A model generated the notes under the pieces. The model made no database searches. It had not been told where the DNA came from and worked only from the letters and a program-made list of their open reading frames with translations. A stretch of DNA of 64,000 nucleotides from Chitinophaga parva (GTDB lineage: Bacteria > Bacteroidota > Bacteroidia > Chitinophagales > Chitinophagaceae): assembly GCF_003071345.1 (NCBI RefSeq), contig NZ_QCYK01000002.1:992001-1056000 (forward strand), in the 5' to 3' direction. The position numbers and the translations under genes are program-made. Below are positions 34,046 to 44,200 of the stretch, one piece after another. The first letter of the stretch is position 1; each line of letters begins with the position of its first letter.

Positions 34046-35977
34046 TTAAAAGTTATTTTTTGTCGGCCAATCGGACGGAATCAACTTTTCTTGTCCATTT
34101 TTTGGCCACCGGTATTTTGTAGCAGTTACAAATCTTGGATCATTTTTTAGATAGGCATGTTCTATTACGATCACTTGTAATCCATGTTCTGATGCTACTT
34201 GATTAAAAATGAAATCGAAGTGCTTATGCAGGTCAGTTTCATCGTCTGCAATTTCTTCCTCCTGTCGATTGCCTTCTTCTTTGGTCTCATTGGAATAATA
34301 CGGACGACTTACCTGGTCGAGAATCAATACCCCTGGCACCGGTGATTTTTCAAGACGGAAAAACTTTTGAAAAGCAAATGCAAAAGCAAGATGAATGCTA
34401 AGATAATTTTCATCCGAGCCAACATTTGCAAATTCGCGCTTAACATTTTCTACGTCTGTTATTATGATTTTTGGAGTCTTTGACAAAAAGTTTATTGTAG
34501 CATTAGTTGCGGGGAAGCCAGTTGGAAGTACACTTAGGTTTTCGGTTGCATAACGGGAAATCGAATTTTCGGCTAGTTGAATTCTCTCCTCCCGGTGGCT
34601 TTTTCCATATCTTTTCTTCAGCTCATTTAATTCCCTAGTATAGCGATCAAGTCTTTCACTATCAAAGGCACTTACTTCTGTATGATTATCTAAAAAATAT
34701 GAAATGCGGCCAATTATCCTTGTGGCTTGTTGGTTGTCGTCAAATTGTTTTTTTAGCACCTCTGATTCTTTTAAAAGATTGACTACCTCCGTTTCGATTC
34801 CAGCAAGTCGTATTTGTGCGTTTTGTATCTGCTCTTCCGTTTCCCTAATAAAAGCACTTACCGCCGGTTTGTGATTCCTGATTACAGTTCTTTCCTTCTC
34901 TAAAGTGGTTATCGAATTTTCAATTTGAATGGCGAGATCGCTGGGAGTTGTGAAAAGATTGTTGCAAACAGGACAATGAGTTTCCTCATGTTTAAAATAC
35001 TTCCGTACATCTAGTTTCGCAAGTTGTTTGTCCAATATTTTGTCGAAATCAGTGGTAACTGTATTAACTTGTGTAGCCGCATTTTTCTTTCTTCTTAAAC
35101 CATTAAGTTCAGACAATATCACTGTCTTTCTCGTTTGTAATTCCTTGACAATATTTTCATTTTCCTGAACCACAACCTTTGGTTCTTGTAAAGAAATAAC
35201 AGTGAGTAGCTTTATCATTTCATCCTTGGTGTCTGGGATTGATTCAGGCGGAATCAACCCAAATTGGGAAGCTTCAGACAACAAAGATCTGCATTTATCT
35301 ATGAGGCTGTTTTCATGACCTTCAAACTGGATTTTCTTCTTCTCTTCGTTTTCAATACCCTTACTCAAACCATTCATGGTTTTTATGGCATCCAGTTCTT
35401 CAGCATCTATCGCACCGAGAAAAAATGGTAAAGATTCAATAATGCTTTTGCTAAAAAAAATATCGTCCAATCCGTGCATCAAAGTCTTCTTGCTATCAAT
35501 AACGTCTTTGTCTAAAAATATAAAAGGCGTAATATTTCTGATTGATACCTTACCTGATGTTTTAGTTGCTTCAAGTTCATTTTGAAATCCAAACAACCGT
35601 TCAATTACCAATTTAACTTGCTCTTTCGTGGCTGCACCTTTCAAGTCAGTCGCTGACTCGGGGATAAGAATATTTGATCCATACTCGATAAACATGCGAT
35701 CCGATATCGTTTTGGTTGTGCCAATTTCACGAGCGATTAAGATTTCTGTTTTGTCATTCACCCATTTGCTAGCAACATGACTAACTCTATCAGTTACGAA
35801 ACTTGCGATTTTACAAGAAGACGATCCTAGACAATAATCAATAGTGTCAATAATTGCTGTTTTCCCAGTGTTTGATCCACCTGTGACGATTGTCGTATCG
35901 CCAACATTAAATTCTATAATCCTTTTTTCATTGTGCGTACTATAGTACACCAAGTGGCTAATATTCCATCTGCTCAT
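34046..35977 (-). CDS. ABC-3C system ATPase, SMC-like with DUF3732
   Basis: 643 residues. The N-terminal Walker A is GGSNTGKTAIID near residue 33. Two long coiled-coil arms follow (~200-480), with a zinc-hook-like CPVC near the middle (ETHCPVCNNLF), as in Rad50. The C-terminal part is a DUF3732: LILDQVSRPYY, then GLQVIVIEHAYL and LIPSDWP. This combination is the ATPase of ABC-three-component systems, which are predicted anti-phage or anti-plasmid machines. Its start overlaps the middle-component gene by four bases. Family and domain calls are strong; defence is inferred. Confidence 0.85.
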   Translation of the reverse strand: MSRWNISHLVYYSTHNEKRIIEFNVGDTTIVTGGSNTGKTAIIDTIDYCLGSSSCKIASFVTDRVSHVASKWVNDKTEILIAREIGTTKTISDRMFIEYGSNILIPESATDLKGAATKEQVKLVIERLFGFQNELEATKTSGKVSIRNITPFIFLDKDVIDSKKTLMHGLDDIFFSKSIIESLPFFLGAIDAEELDAIKTMNGLSKGIENEEKKKIQFEGHENSLIDKCRSLLSEASQFGLIPPESIPDTKDEMIKLLTVISLQEPKVVVQENENIVKELQTRKTVILSELNGLRRKKNAATQVNTVTTDFDKILDKQLAKLDVRKYFKHEETHCPVCNNLFTTPSDLAIQIENSITTLEKERTVIRNHKPAVSAFIRETEEQIQNAQIRLAGIETEVVNLLKESEVLKKQFDDNQQATRIIGRISYFLDNHTEVSAFDSERLDRYTRELNELKKRYGKSHREERIQLAENSISRYATENLSVLPTGFPATNATINFLSKTPKIIITDVENVKREFANVGSDENYLSIHLAFAFAFQKFFRLEKSPVPGVLILDQVSRPYYSNETKEEGNRQEEEIADDETDLHKHFDFIFNQVASEHGLQVIVIEHAYLKNDPRFVTATKYRWPKNGQEKLIPSDWPTKNNF

Positions 35978-36447
35978 ACATGAATTCCTAAGTGATTATA
36001 AATTGTTTTTACTGACTTAATCTCACCGAGCCAATGACCTAACCGATTGGCAAGTTTAAAATACTGCGATGCACCGTTTGCATTAGAGTAGTTCAGTACG
36101 TTTTCCCGATGTGTTTTAACCTCACCATAAGGAGTAAAGCCTATGACGCTTTTACTAACCGCGAATTCAATTGCCGGTTTGATGAAGTCTTGTGAGTCTT
36201 CAATTCGCTCTGTCATTTTAATTAAGATCACAGGATTATTCTTAATCCAAGAGAAAAATCCGGTCTTAACATTCGTCCCATCAAACGTCTTTAAAAGGTC
36301 GCCTGAAAGGATGATGGGAATTGGAAGAATCAATAATGGAAAGGGTACGGTGGTCTCGGCGGCTAATTCGTATCCCTCACAAAAACTCAGTAAAACCAGC
36401 GAACAAAAAGCTGGGTTTGTTTCGGAAAAAACGTCTATACTATTCAT
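35974..36447 (-). CDS. ABC-3C system middle component
   Basis: 157 residues starting NSIDVFSETNPAFCSLVLLSF. The NPAF motif and the strand ILPIPIILSGDLL fit the middle component 3 (MC3) type of ABC-three-component systems, which link the effector to the ATPase. No catalytic motif is expected. It overlaps the effector gene by eight bases and the ATPase gene by four, a strong sign of a single operon. The identity rests on context and weak motif match. Confidence 0.75.
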   Translation of the reverse strand: MNSIDVFSETNPAFCSLVLLSFCEGYELAAETTVPFPLLILPIPIILSGDLLKTFDGTNVKTGFFSWIKNNPVILIKMTERIEDSQDFIKPAIEFAVSKSVIGFTPYGEVKTHRENVLNYSNANGASQYFKLANRLGHWLGEIKSVKTIYNHLGIHV

Positions 36448-37684
36448 TTTCGGTAGCGTCCGGAATGAGAGTTAAAAAATTGCAGTGCCATCCCACACTG
36501 CGTTTTGTCGAAAGCATTTGGTAGCTTCCCCGAACCAGATCAGGATTGTTGTATTGATGAGAAATTGAAGCGACTTGCTGATGCGCTTCATTGTGGGTCC
36601 AATCAAGTAACTTTCGGCCATATTCCTTTATTTCATCATCTGAAAGAGAGTCTTTTTTTACCGTTGTTTCTTCAAATTTATATGACCACTCCTCAACCAA
36701 TCGTTCATCGTAGTTCTTCAGCTTTTTAGCAGATGGTAAGCTTTTATTTATCCAAATTTCTCGTTGGATTCTCGCCTTCATTTCGGTTGTAAATGAACGT
36801 TTTTTTTGAACGTCTGAAGCATCGATAATTTCAAGTTGTTTTGCATGAACAGGATGGGGGTTTGTTATTGGTGGCAGGGAAATCTGCAAGGCGTCGTCGG
36901 TAAAACCGTCATCAAAAAGTTCAGCATTTTTTCGACTAATGAATTCTTGAAGTTCGGAAAGAAAGATATTTTCCTGTCGTTCATTTGTCAGTGATCGTAC
37001 GGCTTCCCTATCCCACCAAGCAAGAATAAATTCGGAAAGAGGTCCAATATTCTGTGGCTGGGTTGTTTTCCTTATATAACTACTTACCATTTCATTCGCT
37101 TCAGTCATTGAAAACTGACCGGGGTTTAGACGTATTCTTTGCAAAAGAAGTTTTCTTTTGGAAGGTGTAAGACTCTTGAATGCAAGACAACCTTTATATT
37201 TTTTGTCGTAAGGGAGGGGTTTATCTTTTGCTTCTTGAAGTTTCTTCTCAACGTTTTCCAGGTCCGTCGTTTTACGGGCTTCAATTACTCTTTCGGCCTC
37301 TTCTAATAGATCCTTTTCAAATTGTTCGCGGTTACTTCCAAACGTCAGTAATTCTTGCAACGTGTCCTTGGCACCAATTTCGGCCACCGTAGATAGAACG
37401 AAATATCCACCACCAGGATCATTCTTACTTAAGTAATCACACCAAACTTTAAGTGTTCTCCACAGATTATCGCTTTTGATAGTGATTTTGGCATCTTCTG
37501 CTACGGTATGCTTAAGTTGATGCAGTTCTTTTTTTGACCCATCTGAAAAGTATACGTCATCAAGCGTCTCAATGCTCACATAAGCATCGGGTTCTTCAGA
37601 TTCAAGCAACAGTTTTAAAGCATAAATAGCTTGATAATAGTACCCTAAAGCGGGTGCTACTGCTCCATGAGAAGGTATTTCCAT
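36440..37684 (-). CDS. ABC-3C system effector with PD-(D/E)XK/DUF4297-like N-terminus
   Basis: 414 residues, first gene of the run. The N-terminus (GYYYQAIYALKLLLE, then VSIETLDDVYF, then ELHQLKH) matches the DUF4297-type nuclease pattern, with Glu and Lys of a PD-(D/E)XK core. A coiled or helical middle follows, and the C-terminal RGSYQMLSTKRSVGWHCNF is the usual ending of ABC-3C C-terminal domains. It probably cleaves DNA when triggered by the ATPase. The full catalytic triad needs a profile search to confirm; it could be a dead or altered nuclease. Confidence 0.78.
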   Translation of the reverse strand: MEIPSHGAVAPALGYYYQAIYALKLLLESEEPDAYVSIETLDDVYFSDGSKKELHQLKHTVAEDAKITIKSDNLWRTLKVWCDYLSKNDPGGGYFVLSTVAEIGAKDTLQELLTFGSNREQFEKDLLEEAERVIEARKTTDLENVEKKLQEAKDKPLPYDKKYKGCLAFKSLTPSKRKLLLQRIRLNPGQFSMTEANEMVSSYIRKTTQPQNIGPLSEFILAWWDREAVRSLTNERQENIFLSELQEFISRKNAELFDDGFTDDALQISLPPITNPHPVHAKQLEIIDASDVQKKRSFTTEMKARIQREIWINKSLPSAKKLKNYDERLVEEWSYKFEETTVKKDSLSDDEIKEYGRKLLDWTHNEAHQQVASISHQYNNPDLVRGSYQMLSTKRSVGWHCNFLTLIPDATENE

Positions 37685-38465
37685 TTATGAAAATCTCAGT
37701 TTAAATAGATTCTGTCTTAGGGATATAACGTTATTGGGATAAATTGTCATGAAATGTTTAGGGACGTTAGGAAAATTAGGGGAATTAATAATTAAACAAT
37801 AATCTTAGTAACTATTTACTCAATATAGTTTCATTAATCGTGTTAAACAAAAAAAATGTAAATTGATAAAATATATTTTGTTTTTCATATTTTTATATAA
37901 TTGATTATCAATTATTATTATGCGTTTTTAATTTGAGGTATAGTCGTCAGCTTTTTTAGATCATAAAGGAAAAGGTTCGACATTTGTACCACCGAGGTCA
38001 CAGAAAGCTTTCAAACCTCGCGCTAGTCGCGGGGTTTTCTTTTTAGTTGAACCCCTTTGGCCCCGAATTCTTTCCGTACTTTATACAGCTTCACAGATCA
38101 AGTTGAAAACCTTTAACCAGCTTTTACTAAAATATGAAAATCCGAATCGGATTGCACCAACCTTTAATCGCTATAGTCTTTTGCCGAAAAGACGTCAGCA
38201 AATAGTTTAAATTTGTTGTATTTGCGATACGCTTGGTCGCATAGTCTCTTATTATATTTGCTTAGTTTATCACAAATTGCTCCATAAAATGGAAGATGTC
38301 AACCTTTGGTTAGACCAGCCCAGAAAAGGTTAATCAGAAGTTAAGAATGAAGAAGGATTTATTTAGTAGGATCTTTCGATGAGCCACCTGGAATCCTTCC
38401 GGACATCTTGCTGTGTTCATCAATCAGCACTTTCCATAGCTTATTTTTAACTTCATAATGAAAAG
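37685..38465. other. AT-rich intergenic stretch at the right of the defence operon
   Basis: About 780 bases with no convincing gene. The part next to 37684 is very AT-rich and should hold the operon promoter, but no exact TTTG-N19-TAnnTTTG pair is seen. A strong terminator lies at 38013-38045 with no obvious gene ahead of it. A short minus-strand frame (38359-38508, about 49 residues, overlapping the DoxX start) contains a protein-like EVKNKLWKVLIDEHSKMSG and may be a gene remnant. Confidence 0.5.
38013..38045 (+). terminator. Orphan strong terminator
   Basis: A 10-bp stem (38013-38022 with 38028-38037, one G-T pair), a five-base loop and a T-rich tail. No open frame ends just before it. It could end a short RNA or be the relic of a lost gene. 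Confidence 0.75.
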
Positions 38466-38840
38466 ATGAATACAATTTTGTGGATAATACAAGGGCTTCT
38501 CTCTGCATTTTTTATTTTGCCTGGTTATGGAAAAATTGCGGGAAGTAAAGAAAAGCACATCGCAGACGGACATTTGAAACCGGGCAGCTCTATAATACCA
38601 ATTCGGATCTTAGGGGTTCTGGAATTATTAGGATGTGTCGGCATTATAGTACCATGGCTTTCGGGCATTACACCAATTATGACACCTGTGGCAGCGGCAG
38701 CCTTTTGCTTAGTCATGTTAGCAGGTATGGTTGTTCACGGCAGGAAGAAAGAATACAAAATGCTCCCAGTGTTGATGGTAGTTTTTATGCTATCAGCACT
38801 TGTTGCCTATTTCAGGTTCGCAGCGCTAGGTCGACAATAG
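38466..38840 (+). CDS. DoxX-like membrane protein
   Basis: 124 residues with four membrane helices, starting MNTILWIIQGLLSAFFILPG followed by YGKIAGSKEKH, the common DoxX-like opening. The C-terminal helix pair ends in a short basic tail (FAALGRQ). Its composition lies between island and backbone, so it may be cargo or host. No operon partner is present, and it is unlike the DoxX gene at 21.4 kb. Function unknown. Confidence 0.82.
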   Translation: MNTILWIIQGLLSAFFILPGYGKIAGSKEKHIADGHLKPGSSIIPIRILGVLELLGCVGIIVPWLSGITPIMTPVAAAAFCLVMLAGMVVHGRKKEYKMLPVLMVVFMLSALVAYFRFAALGRQ

Positions 38841-38901
38841 AGAATAGCCGAATTGAACATAGCGATACATAACGAAAATGTCGTCAACTGCTACTCACTG
38901 C

Positions 38902-38941
38902 CGTTAGTTTAAGAGCAGCTTGCAGTACTCTTAAACTAACG
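38902..38941. repeat. Perfect 14-bp inverted repeat downstream of the DoxX-like gene
   Basis: CGTTAGTTTAAGAG (38902-38915) and its exact complement (38928-38941) flank a 12-base loop. No T run follows on either strand, so it is not an ordinary terminator. It may be a recombination or binding site at the island edge. Confidence 0.6.
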
Positions 38942-39007
38942 CAATTTCGGCTAACTTAAACAGACCGATATACAAAAGTTCGAGTTTTGTGCCATAAGGA
39001 TTACAGG

Positions 39008-39048
39008 AAAATAAAGAAGCCTGCGCATTGCGCGGGCTTCTTTATTTT
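39008..39048 (+). terminator. Very strong terminator in the gap before the sigma factor gene
   Basis: A near-perfect stem of about 19 bp (39008-39026 with 39030-39048) with a three-base loop. It follows a sequence (38978-39000) sharing GTTCGAGT and TAAGGA with the tRNA-Lys 3' region. The 365-base gap from 38841 to 39205 holds these elements and no gene. Confidence 0.9.
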
Positions 39049-39205
39049 GTTTTTCCCGGGATCTGGTGGATGGCCGGAAACGCCAAAATAGCATAGATCA
39101 TCCAACCCTGCTTCCCTGCAAAACCCAAGGTTCCGCCATTAATTGCATTTTTATAGCTTGATTTTTTGATTATTTTTACACTTCAACTAAAATCGGGGTG
39201 CAAAA

Positions 39206-39793
39206 TTGTCACAGAAATCTTCTCATAACGAGTGCCAACTTTTGCATGGATTGACTTCGGGCGATACGTTACATTATTCTTATATATTTAAAGAGTATTA
39301 TAGCGCACTATGCCGCTACGCCGAAACGGTCATCGGCGAGCCAGGGCATGCAGAAGATATTGTGCAAGACGTTTTCGAAAGATTATGGCAGAAGCCATAC
39401 GCCTTCGAGGATCTCCGGCATATAAAGGATTTCCTGTACAAGGCTACCCGTAATGCGGCCCTTAATTTCCTGAAAGGGGCGCAGCATAGTAAGGAACGCC
39501 AGGCTAAATTTCTCCAGGAACAGGAAAAGACGGCCACCGCGGAGGACCTGGACATCATCCGGATGGAGGTTTTCAGGTTAATTTACCGCGAGATCAGCAA
39601 CCTGCCCGAGCAATGCGGCAAGATCGTTCGCATGAGTTACGTGGAGGGGTTGAAAAACGAGCAGATCGCCGAAATTCTTTCCATTTCCCTCCAAACGGTT
39701 AAAAATCAGAAAACCAGGGGCATGAAACTGCTCAGAATGCGCCTGCCCCCGCTTGCATTCTCCTTATTCTTATTATTTTCCCACCACCCATAA
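39206..39793 (+). CDS. ECF RNA polymerase sigma factor (FecI-like)
   Basis: 195 residues. The frame has no ATG near its beginning, so the TTG at 39206 is taken as start. Sigma region 2 is seen in DIVQDVFERLW (~residues 50-60), region 4 in NEQIAEILSISLQTVKNQKTRGMKLL (~150-175). The C-terminus ends in a hydrophobic run (LAFSLFLLF). It pairs with the FecR gene downstream and would direct RNA polymerase to the SusC operon when released. It is the master switch of the 41-54 kb locus. Confidence 0.92.
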   Translation: MSQKSSHNECQLLHGLTSGDTLHYSYIFKEYYSALCRYAETVIGEPGHAEDIVQDVFERLWQKPYAFEDLRHIKDFLYKATRNAALNFLKGAQHSKERQAKFLQEQEKTATAEDLDIIRMEVFRLIYREISNLPEQCGKIVRMSYVEGLKNEQIAEILSISLQTVKNQKTRGMKLLRMRLPPLAFSLFLLFSHHP

Positions 39794-39857
39794 TTTTTTT
39801 TTCGATTCCTTTAGTACGATCGGCATACCGTGTTGTAATAAGATAAACACGATTGTC

Positions 39858-41072
39858 ATGGCGTCTTCTTCGAACGATCCATTTATCATTGCAGCGCTTA
39901 TTTCCCGTTCGCAACAGGGCATGCTTATGGCCGGGGAGCAGGATGCGCTGGATGCCTGGATTGCCGCCAGCGACGAGAACCGGCAGTTATGGATGGAGTT
40001 GAACGACCCTGACGTACAACAGCAAAACGTACGCGCCATGGCCCGTTTTGATGAAACGGTCGCGCTGGAACGTTTTCTTGCCAACAAGCCTGCTACATCA
40101 AACGTACACCGGGTACGGCGTATTCACGCCTGGAAATGGGCGGCTGCCGCTGCGCTGGTACTGGCGTTTGGCGTATCCACTTATTTCCTGCTCATCCATC
40201 GTGGACAACATGCTGACCTGTTTGGCCACACATACGCCCAGCACGACATTCCACCGGGTAAAAACGGCGCCATCCTCACACTGGCCGACGGTTCTCAACT
40301 GGTATTGGATAGCTTGAACGAAGGCAGGATCGCTACGCAGCACGGAACACAGATTTCGCTGAACAATAACCAACTTACATACGATGCTACTGCCGCTACA
40401 GACGGTGCGGCGCTCAATACCATGACCACACCTAAAGGCCGCCAGTACCACCTTACACTGCCTGACGGAACGGAAGTATGGCTCAATGCAGCATCTTCTA
40501 TACAATACCCGGTCGCTTTCAAAGGGCAGGAGCGAAGGGTGAAGATCAGCGGGGAGATCTATTTTGAAGTGGCCAACAAAAGCTGGCAGCCTTTTATAGT
40601 GGAAACCGACCAGATGAAACTGGAAGTACTGGGTACGTCATTTAATCTCAACACCTACGACAACGAAAAGACCATCCGCACCACACTATTGACCGGCGCT
40701 GTGAAAATATCACCGCTGCAAGGTAGTATGCCTGCCGTTAAGCCACAGGTGCTGGTGCCCGGCCAAACAGCGGTTTTAAGCAAGCCGGGTGCACCGGAAG
40801 GGGTTACGCTTACTGTAACGGAAACGCCCGATCCTGATAAAATTATCGCGTGGAAAAACGGCCTGTTCAATTTCGACGGCCAGGATTTATATAGTGTAAT
40901 GCGCCAACTGGAGAGATGGTACAATATAGAGGTGCAATACGTTGGAAAACCGGAGGATGTGATCTTCAAAGGAAAAATGCACCGCAACACCAATCTGTCT
41001 GATGTATTGAAAGTGTTGGAAACGATGGATGTGAATTTCGAATTAAAGGGGAATACTTTGTATGTAAGATAG
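39858..41072 (+). CDS. FecR family anti-sigma factor
   Basis: 404 residues from the ATG at 39858 (MASSSNDPFIIAALISR); an open frame from 39753 has an implausible start. The cytoplasmic N-terminus (~1-90) binds the sigma factor, one membrane helix follows (WKWAAAAALVLAFGVSTYFLL), then the periplasmic FecR domain (GRQYHLTLPDGTEVWLNAASS) and a C-terminal DUF4974 (QDLYSVMRQLERWYNIEVQY). It receives the signal from the STN domain of SusC and frees the sigma factor. It is the usual partner of SusC in Bacteroidota. Confidence 0.94.
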   Translation: MASSSNDPFIIAALISRSQQGMLMAGEQDALDAWIAASDENRQLWMELNDPDVQQQNVRAMARFDETVALERFLANKPATSNVHRVRRIHAWKWAAAAALVLAFGVSTYFLLIHRGQHADLFGHTYAQHDIPPGKNGAILTLADGSQLVLDSLNEGRIATQHGTQISLNNNQLTYDATAATDGAALNTMTTPKGRQYHLTLPDGTEVWLNAASSIQYPVAFKGQERRVKISGEIYFEVANKSWQPFIVETDQMKLEVLGTSFNLNTYDNEKTIRTTLLTGAVKISPLQGSMPAVKPQVLVPGQTAVLSKPGAPEGVTLTVTETPDPDKIIAWKNGLFNFDGQDLYSVMRQLERWYNIEVQYVGKPEDVIFKGKMHRNTNLSDVLKVLETMDVNFELKGNTLYVR

Positions 41073-41100
41073 GAATAGTAACAAACCTTGCTTAAACAAA

Positions 41101-41127
41101 ACCGGAAGTGCTTGCGACACTCCCGGT
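41101..41127 (+). promoter_or_regulatory. Hairpin between fecR and susC genes
   Basis: A 10-bp stem with one mismatch (41101-41110 with 41118-41127). It lacks a T run, so it may attenuate transcription rather than stop it. A second GC-rich hairpin (~41191-41216, with a bulge) lies just before the susC start. Between them is the presumed promoter of the large operon. Confidence 0.4.
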
Positions 41128-41229
41128 AGATGTTCAAGTAGGGTAATAATCAACCAGGTTTAAAGACTGCTTATTTGTTTACTTAAACATTCCGCCCCTT
41201 ATGTAGGGGGAGCGGATTTATGCAAATCT

Positions 41230-44200
41230 ATGCAAATTATTTTTTATTGCATGCGTGATCCCTATGCAAGGAAACGTAGCTCAACCAAATCGCTGTTAGT
41301 CATGAAACTAACATTCTTTCTCCTTACCGCTGCCCTGTTGCAGGTATCTGCCAGGGGACTTTCACAGAACATCAGCTTTAATGGTAAAAACGTTGCACTG
41401 GAAAAAGTGTTTGCTTCGGTAGAATCGCAAACCGACTATGTTTTCCTGTACAAGGCTGCAGTTTTATCGGTGGCCAAACCGGTTACTGTCAATGCCCGGG
41501 AAACCGACCTGGCTGTATTTCTCAACAAGGTCTTCGAGAACCAGCCGCTGACCTACACCATCATCGACAAGAACATCCTGGTATCCCAGAAAGTGTTCAA
41601 ACTGGTTGAAGGCAAGCAACCTGTCGTCGATACGATGCCGGCAAAACAGGAGTTGATAAATATCTATGTCTATTCCCCCGGGTATACACCGATGGGCAGT
41701 GCCACTATTAGCAATCTTACCGACAAGCGGAACTATCTCACCGCCGGAAACGGGGCGGCCCAGGTGCCGGTAAGGCTGGGCGATCAAATGCGGATCAGCT
41801 ATATCGGGTATGTGGATCATCTGTTTAAAATTACGGAGGAGATCATTGCCAGCAGGACATACAACAATGAGATGGTGCTCTCCACGAACAAGCTGGATGA
41901 AGTACAGATCACGGTGTTGGGCACTACCAATAAAAGAACTGGCACGGCCAATATCTCCACGGTGAAAGCCAGTGATATCGAAAGGCAACCGGTCGTAAAT
42001 GTGCTGGATGCCATCGCAGGCCGTGTTCCCGGCCTCCATATCAGCCAGTCGGCCAACACAGCCGGGGCCAGGAAAGTAGAGTTACGCGGACGTAATGTGC
42101 TGAACGAGAACAGTTATACAGATCCGCTGTATGTGGTGGACGGATTACCCATTGCCACTTTATCCGTGAATCCATACGGTGCAAATCAACCTGTTCAGGG
42201 CGGTTATTCGTTGTCCGAAAATCCGCTGTATATGATCAACCCGCTGGATATTGAAAGCGTAGACGTGCTCAAAGATGCGGATGCCACCGCGTTGTATGGT
42301 TCCAGGGGTGCAAACGGGGTGATCATGATCACTACCAAAAAGGGAAAGCCAGGCCCTACCAGGTTTAATGTAAACTACTCCAAAGTATTTTCGGGTGTGC
42401 AGCATTACATGAATATGATGAACACAGAGCAATACCTGGCAGTAAGAAGGGAAGCATTTATGAATGATGCAGTGCTGCCTACCCAGTTGAGCGCCCCGGA
42501 CCTCACCATCTGGGACCAGAAAGCCTATACCGACTGGCAACGCGCCTTCTTCAAAAATGAGCAGTCGAGCGATGTGCAATTGAGTGTGGAAGGTGGGCTG
42601 CTGCTCAATACATTCCGCGTGAGTGTGGGATATACCTCCACCACGGAAATGTACAACCAGGGCAGGGGCAACGATCGTTTAACGGCGGGCCTGTCTTTCA
42701 ATCACCGCAGCCCGAACGGCAAGTTCACGGTGGAACTTTCTGCCAACAATACTTATTCCAACAATGAAACCGCCGCTACGATAAACTATTTCTCGCTGGC
42801 GCCCAATGCACCATCGATGTATGATTCGAGCGGAGGATATAATTTTGTTCCATACAGGAACCAGCTTGGGAGCATTTATCCATTCAAGAATGTTAAGAGC
42901 TGGGGAGAAAATCAAACGCTGAAAAGTCAGACCAATCTTGGTTTTACGTACGAAATATTCAAAGACTTCACAGCGGGCGTTCGCGTTAGCGGGGAATTTT
43001 TCTCCAATAAAGGCGGCAACTATGTCCCTAAAGCCGGGCAAGATCCCTTGTACAATCCCTTTAACTACTCCATTTTTAGTAATGGTTCCGGGAAAAGCCT
43101 GCTGGTAAGGCCAAGTATCAATTACGTTAAATTGTTCGGTGGCGCAAGGGTATCTGCTTCTGTGGCCGGAGACTATAGTTATGCAGACCAGGACCTGACA
43201 TCGGTGATGGCATTCATGTTCTCTAACGATAACCTCCTCAAAAGCTACTCCAATGCCCAGATGTTGCAATCCATGAATAATTTTGTTCCGTTGAAAATTG
43301 CCTCTTTGATGGCAACGGTTTCTTTCGACTGGGAAAGTAAGTACATGGTTAACCTGAATGGCAGGAGAGATGGTTCGTCGCGCTTCGGTAGCGGGTCCCG
43401 TTTCGGGAACTTCGGATCTGTAGGCGCCTCATGGATTTTATCAAACGAAGAATGGTTTAAGAAGGCTAACATGAATTGGTTGTCGTTCGTAAAGCTCAGG
43501 TCTACTTATGGCGTGATGGGCAATGCCAATGTGGGCGATTACCAATATCTCTCGCGCTGGTCCAATGTTCCAACGGATGCCATCGACAAACTGCCGGACT
43601 ACGATGGCCAAACGATTTACACACTCGTACAACCCGTTAACCAGCAATATAGCTGGTCCAGCGCCAGCAAGTTCGAGGTGGGTGCCCGCTTGGGATTTCT
43701 TAACAGCAGGTTGAACATCGAAGGTAACTTCTACATCAACCGCGACGGGAAACAACTCACCAGCATTACCACGCCGGCATTCACAGGCTTTGCTGCTGTA
43801 ACGGGCAACTGGCCCGCAGTGATCCGCAATAGGGGATTGGAGTTGATGTTGGATGCAACGATCGTAAACACCAATACCTGGGGTATTACCGCACGTTTCC
43901 AGGTAAGCAGGAACACGAATACGCTGGTGGCTTTCCCGGGGCTGGAAGATTCTCCCTATAAGGATACCTACAAGATCGGGCAGTCCGTAACTGCCAAGTC
44001 CTACTCACACTACATCGGCATCAACCCAATGAAGGGAACAGCGGTGTACGAGGACCATAACGGGGATGGGAGCATGCCGGCCGGGATGAGTACAAACTAC
44101 CCGGATACACAGTTGGACGATCATTATAAGGTAATAGACCTCAATCCCAAATATTTCGGTGGCGCAGGCTTCCGGGTAGACTTTAAGCGGGTATTGTCAC

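Larger units (their letters stand above)
27540..38465. mobile_element. AT-rich genomic island with defence genes, next to tRNA-Lys
   Basis: Base composition drops abruptly after the tRNA terminator and stays AT-rich to about 38.5 kb, while flanking genes are GC-rich. The island holds a broken large serine recombinase with its small companion gene, a KAP NTPase, and a five-gene minus-strand run (ABC-3C plus DUF262 and HEPN). The left edge is likely just after 27539. The right edge is uncertain: it may lie before or after the DoxX gene at 38466, and a possible trace of the tRNA 3' end lies at 38978-39000. No clear direct repeat of att length was found by eye. Confidence 0.7.

Noticed and set aside
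37978..38012. tRNA fragment (GGTTCGA) as att copy of tRNA-Lys
   Set aside because: Only seven bases match; the following bases do not form a T stem or acceptor end.
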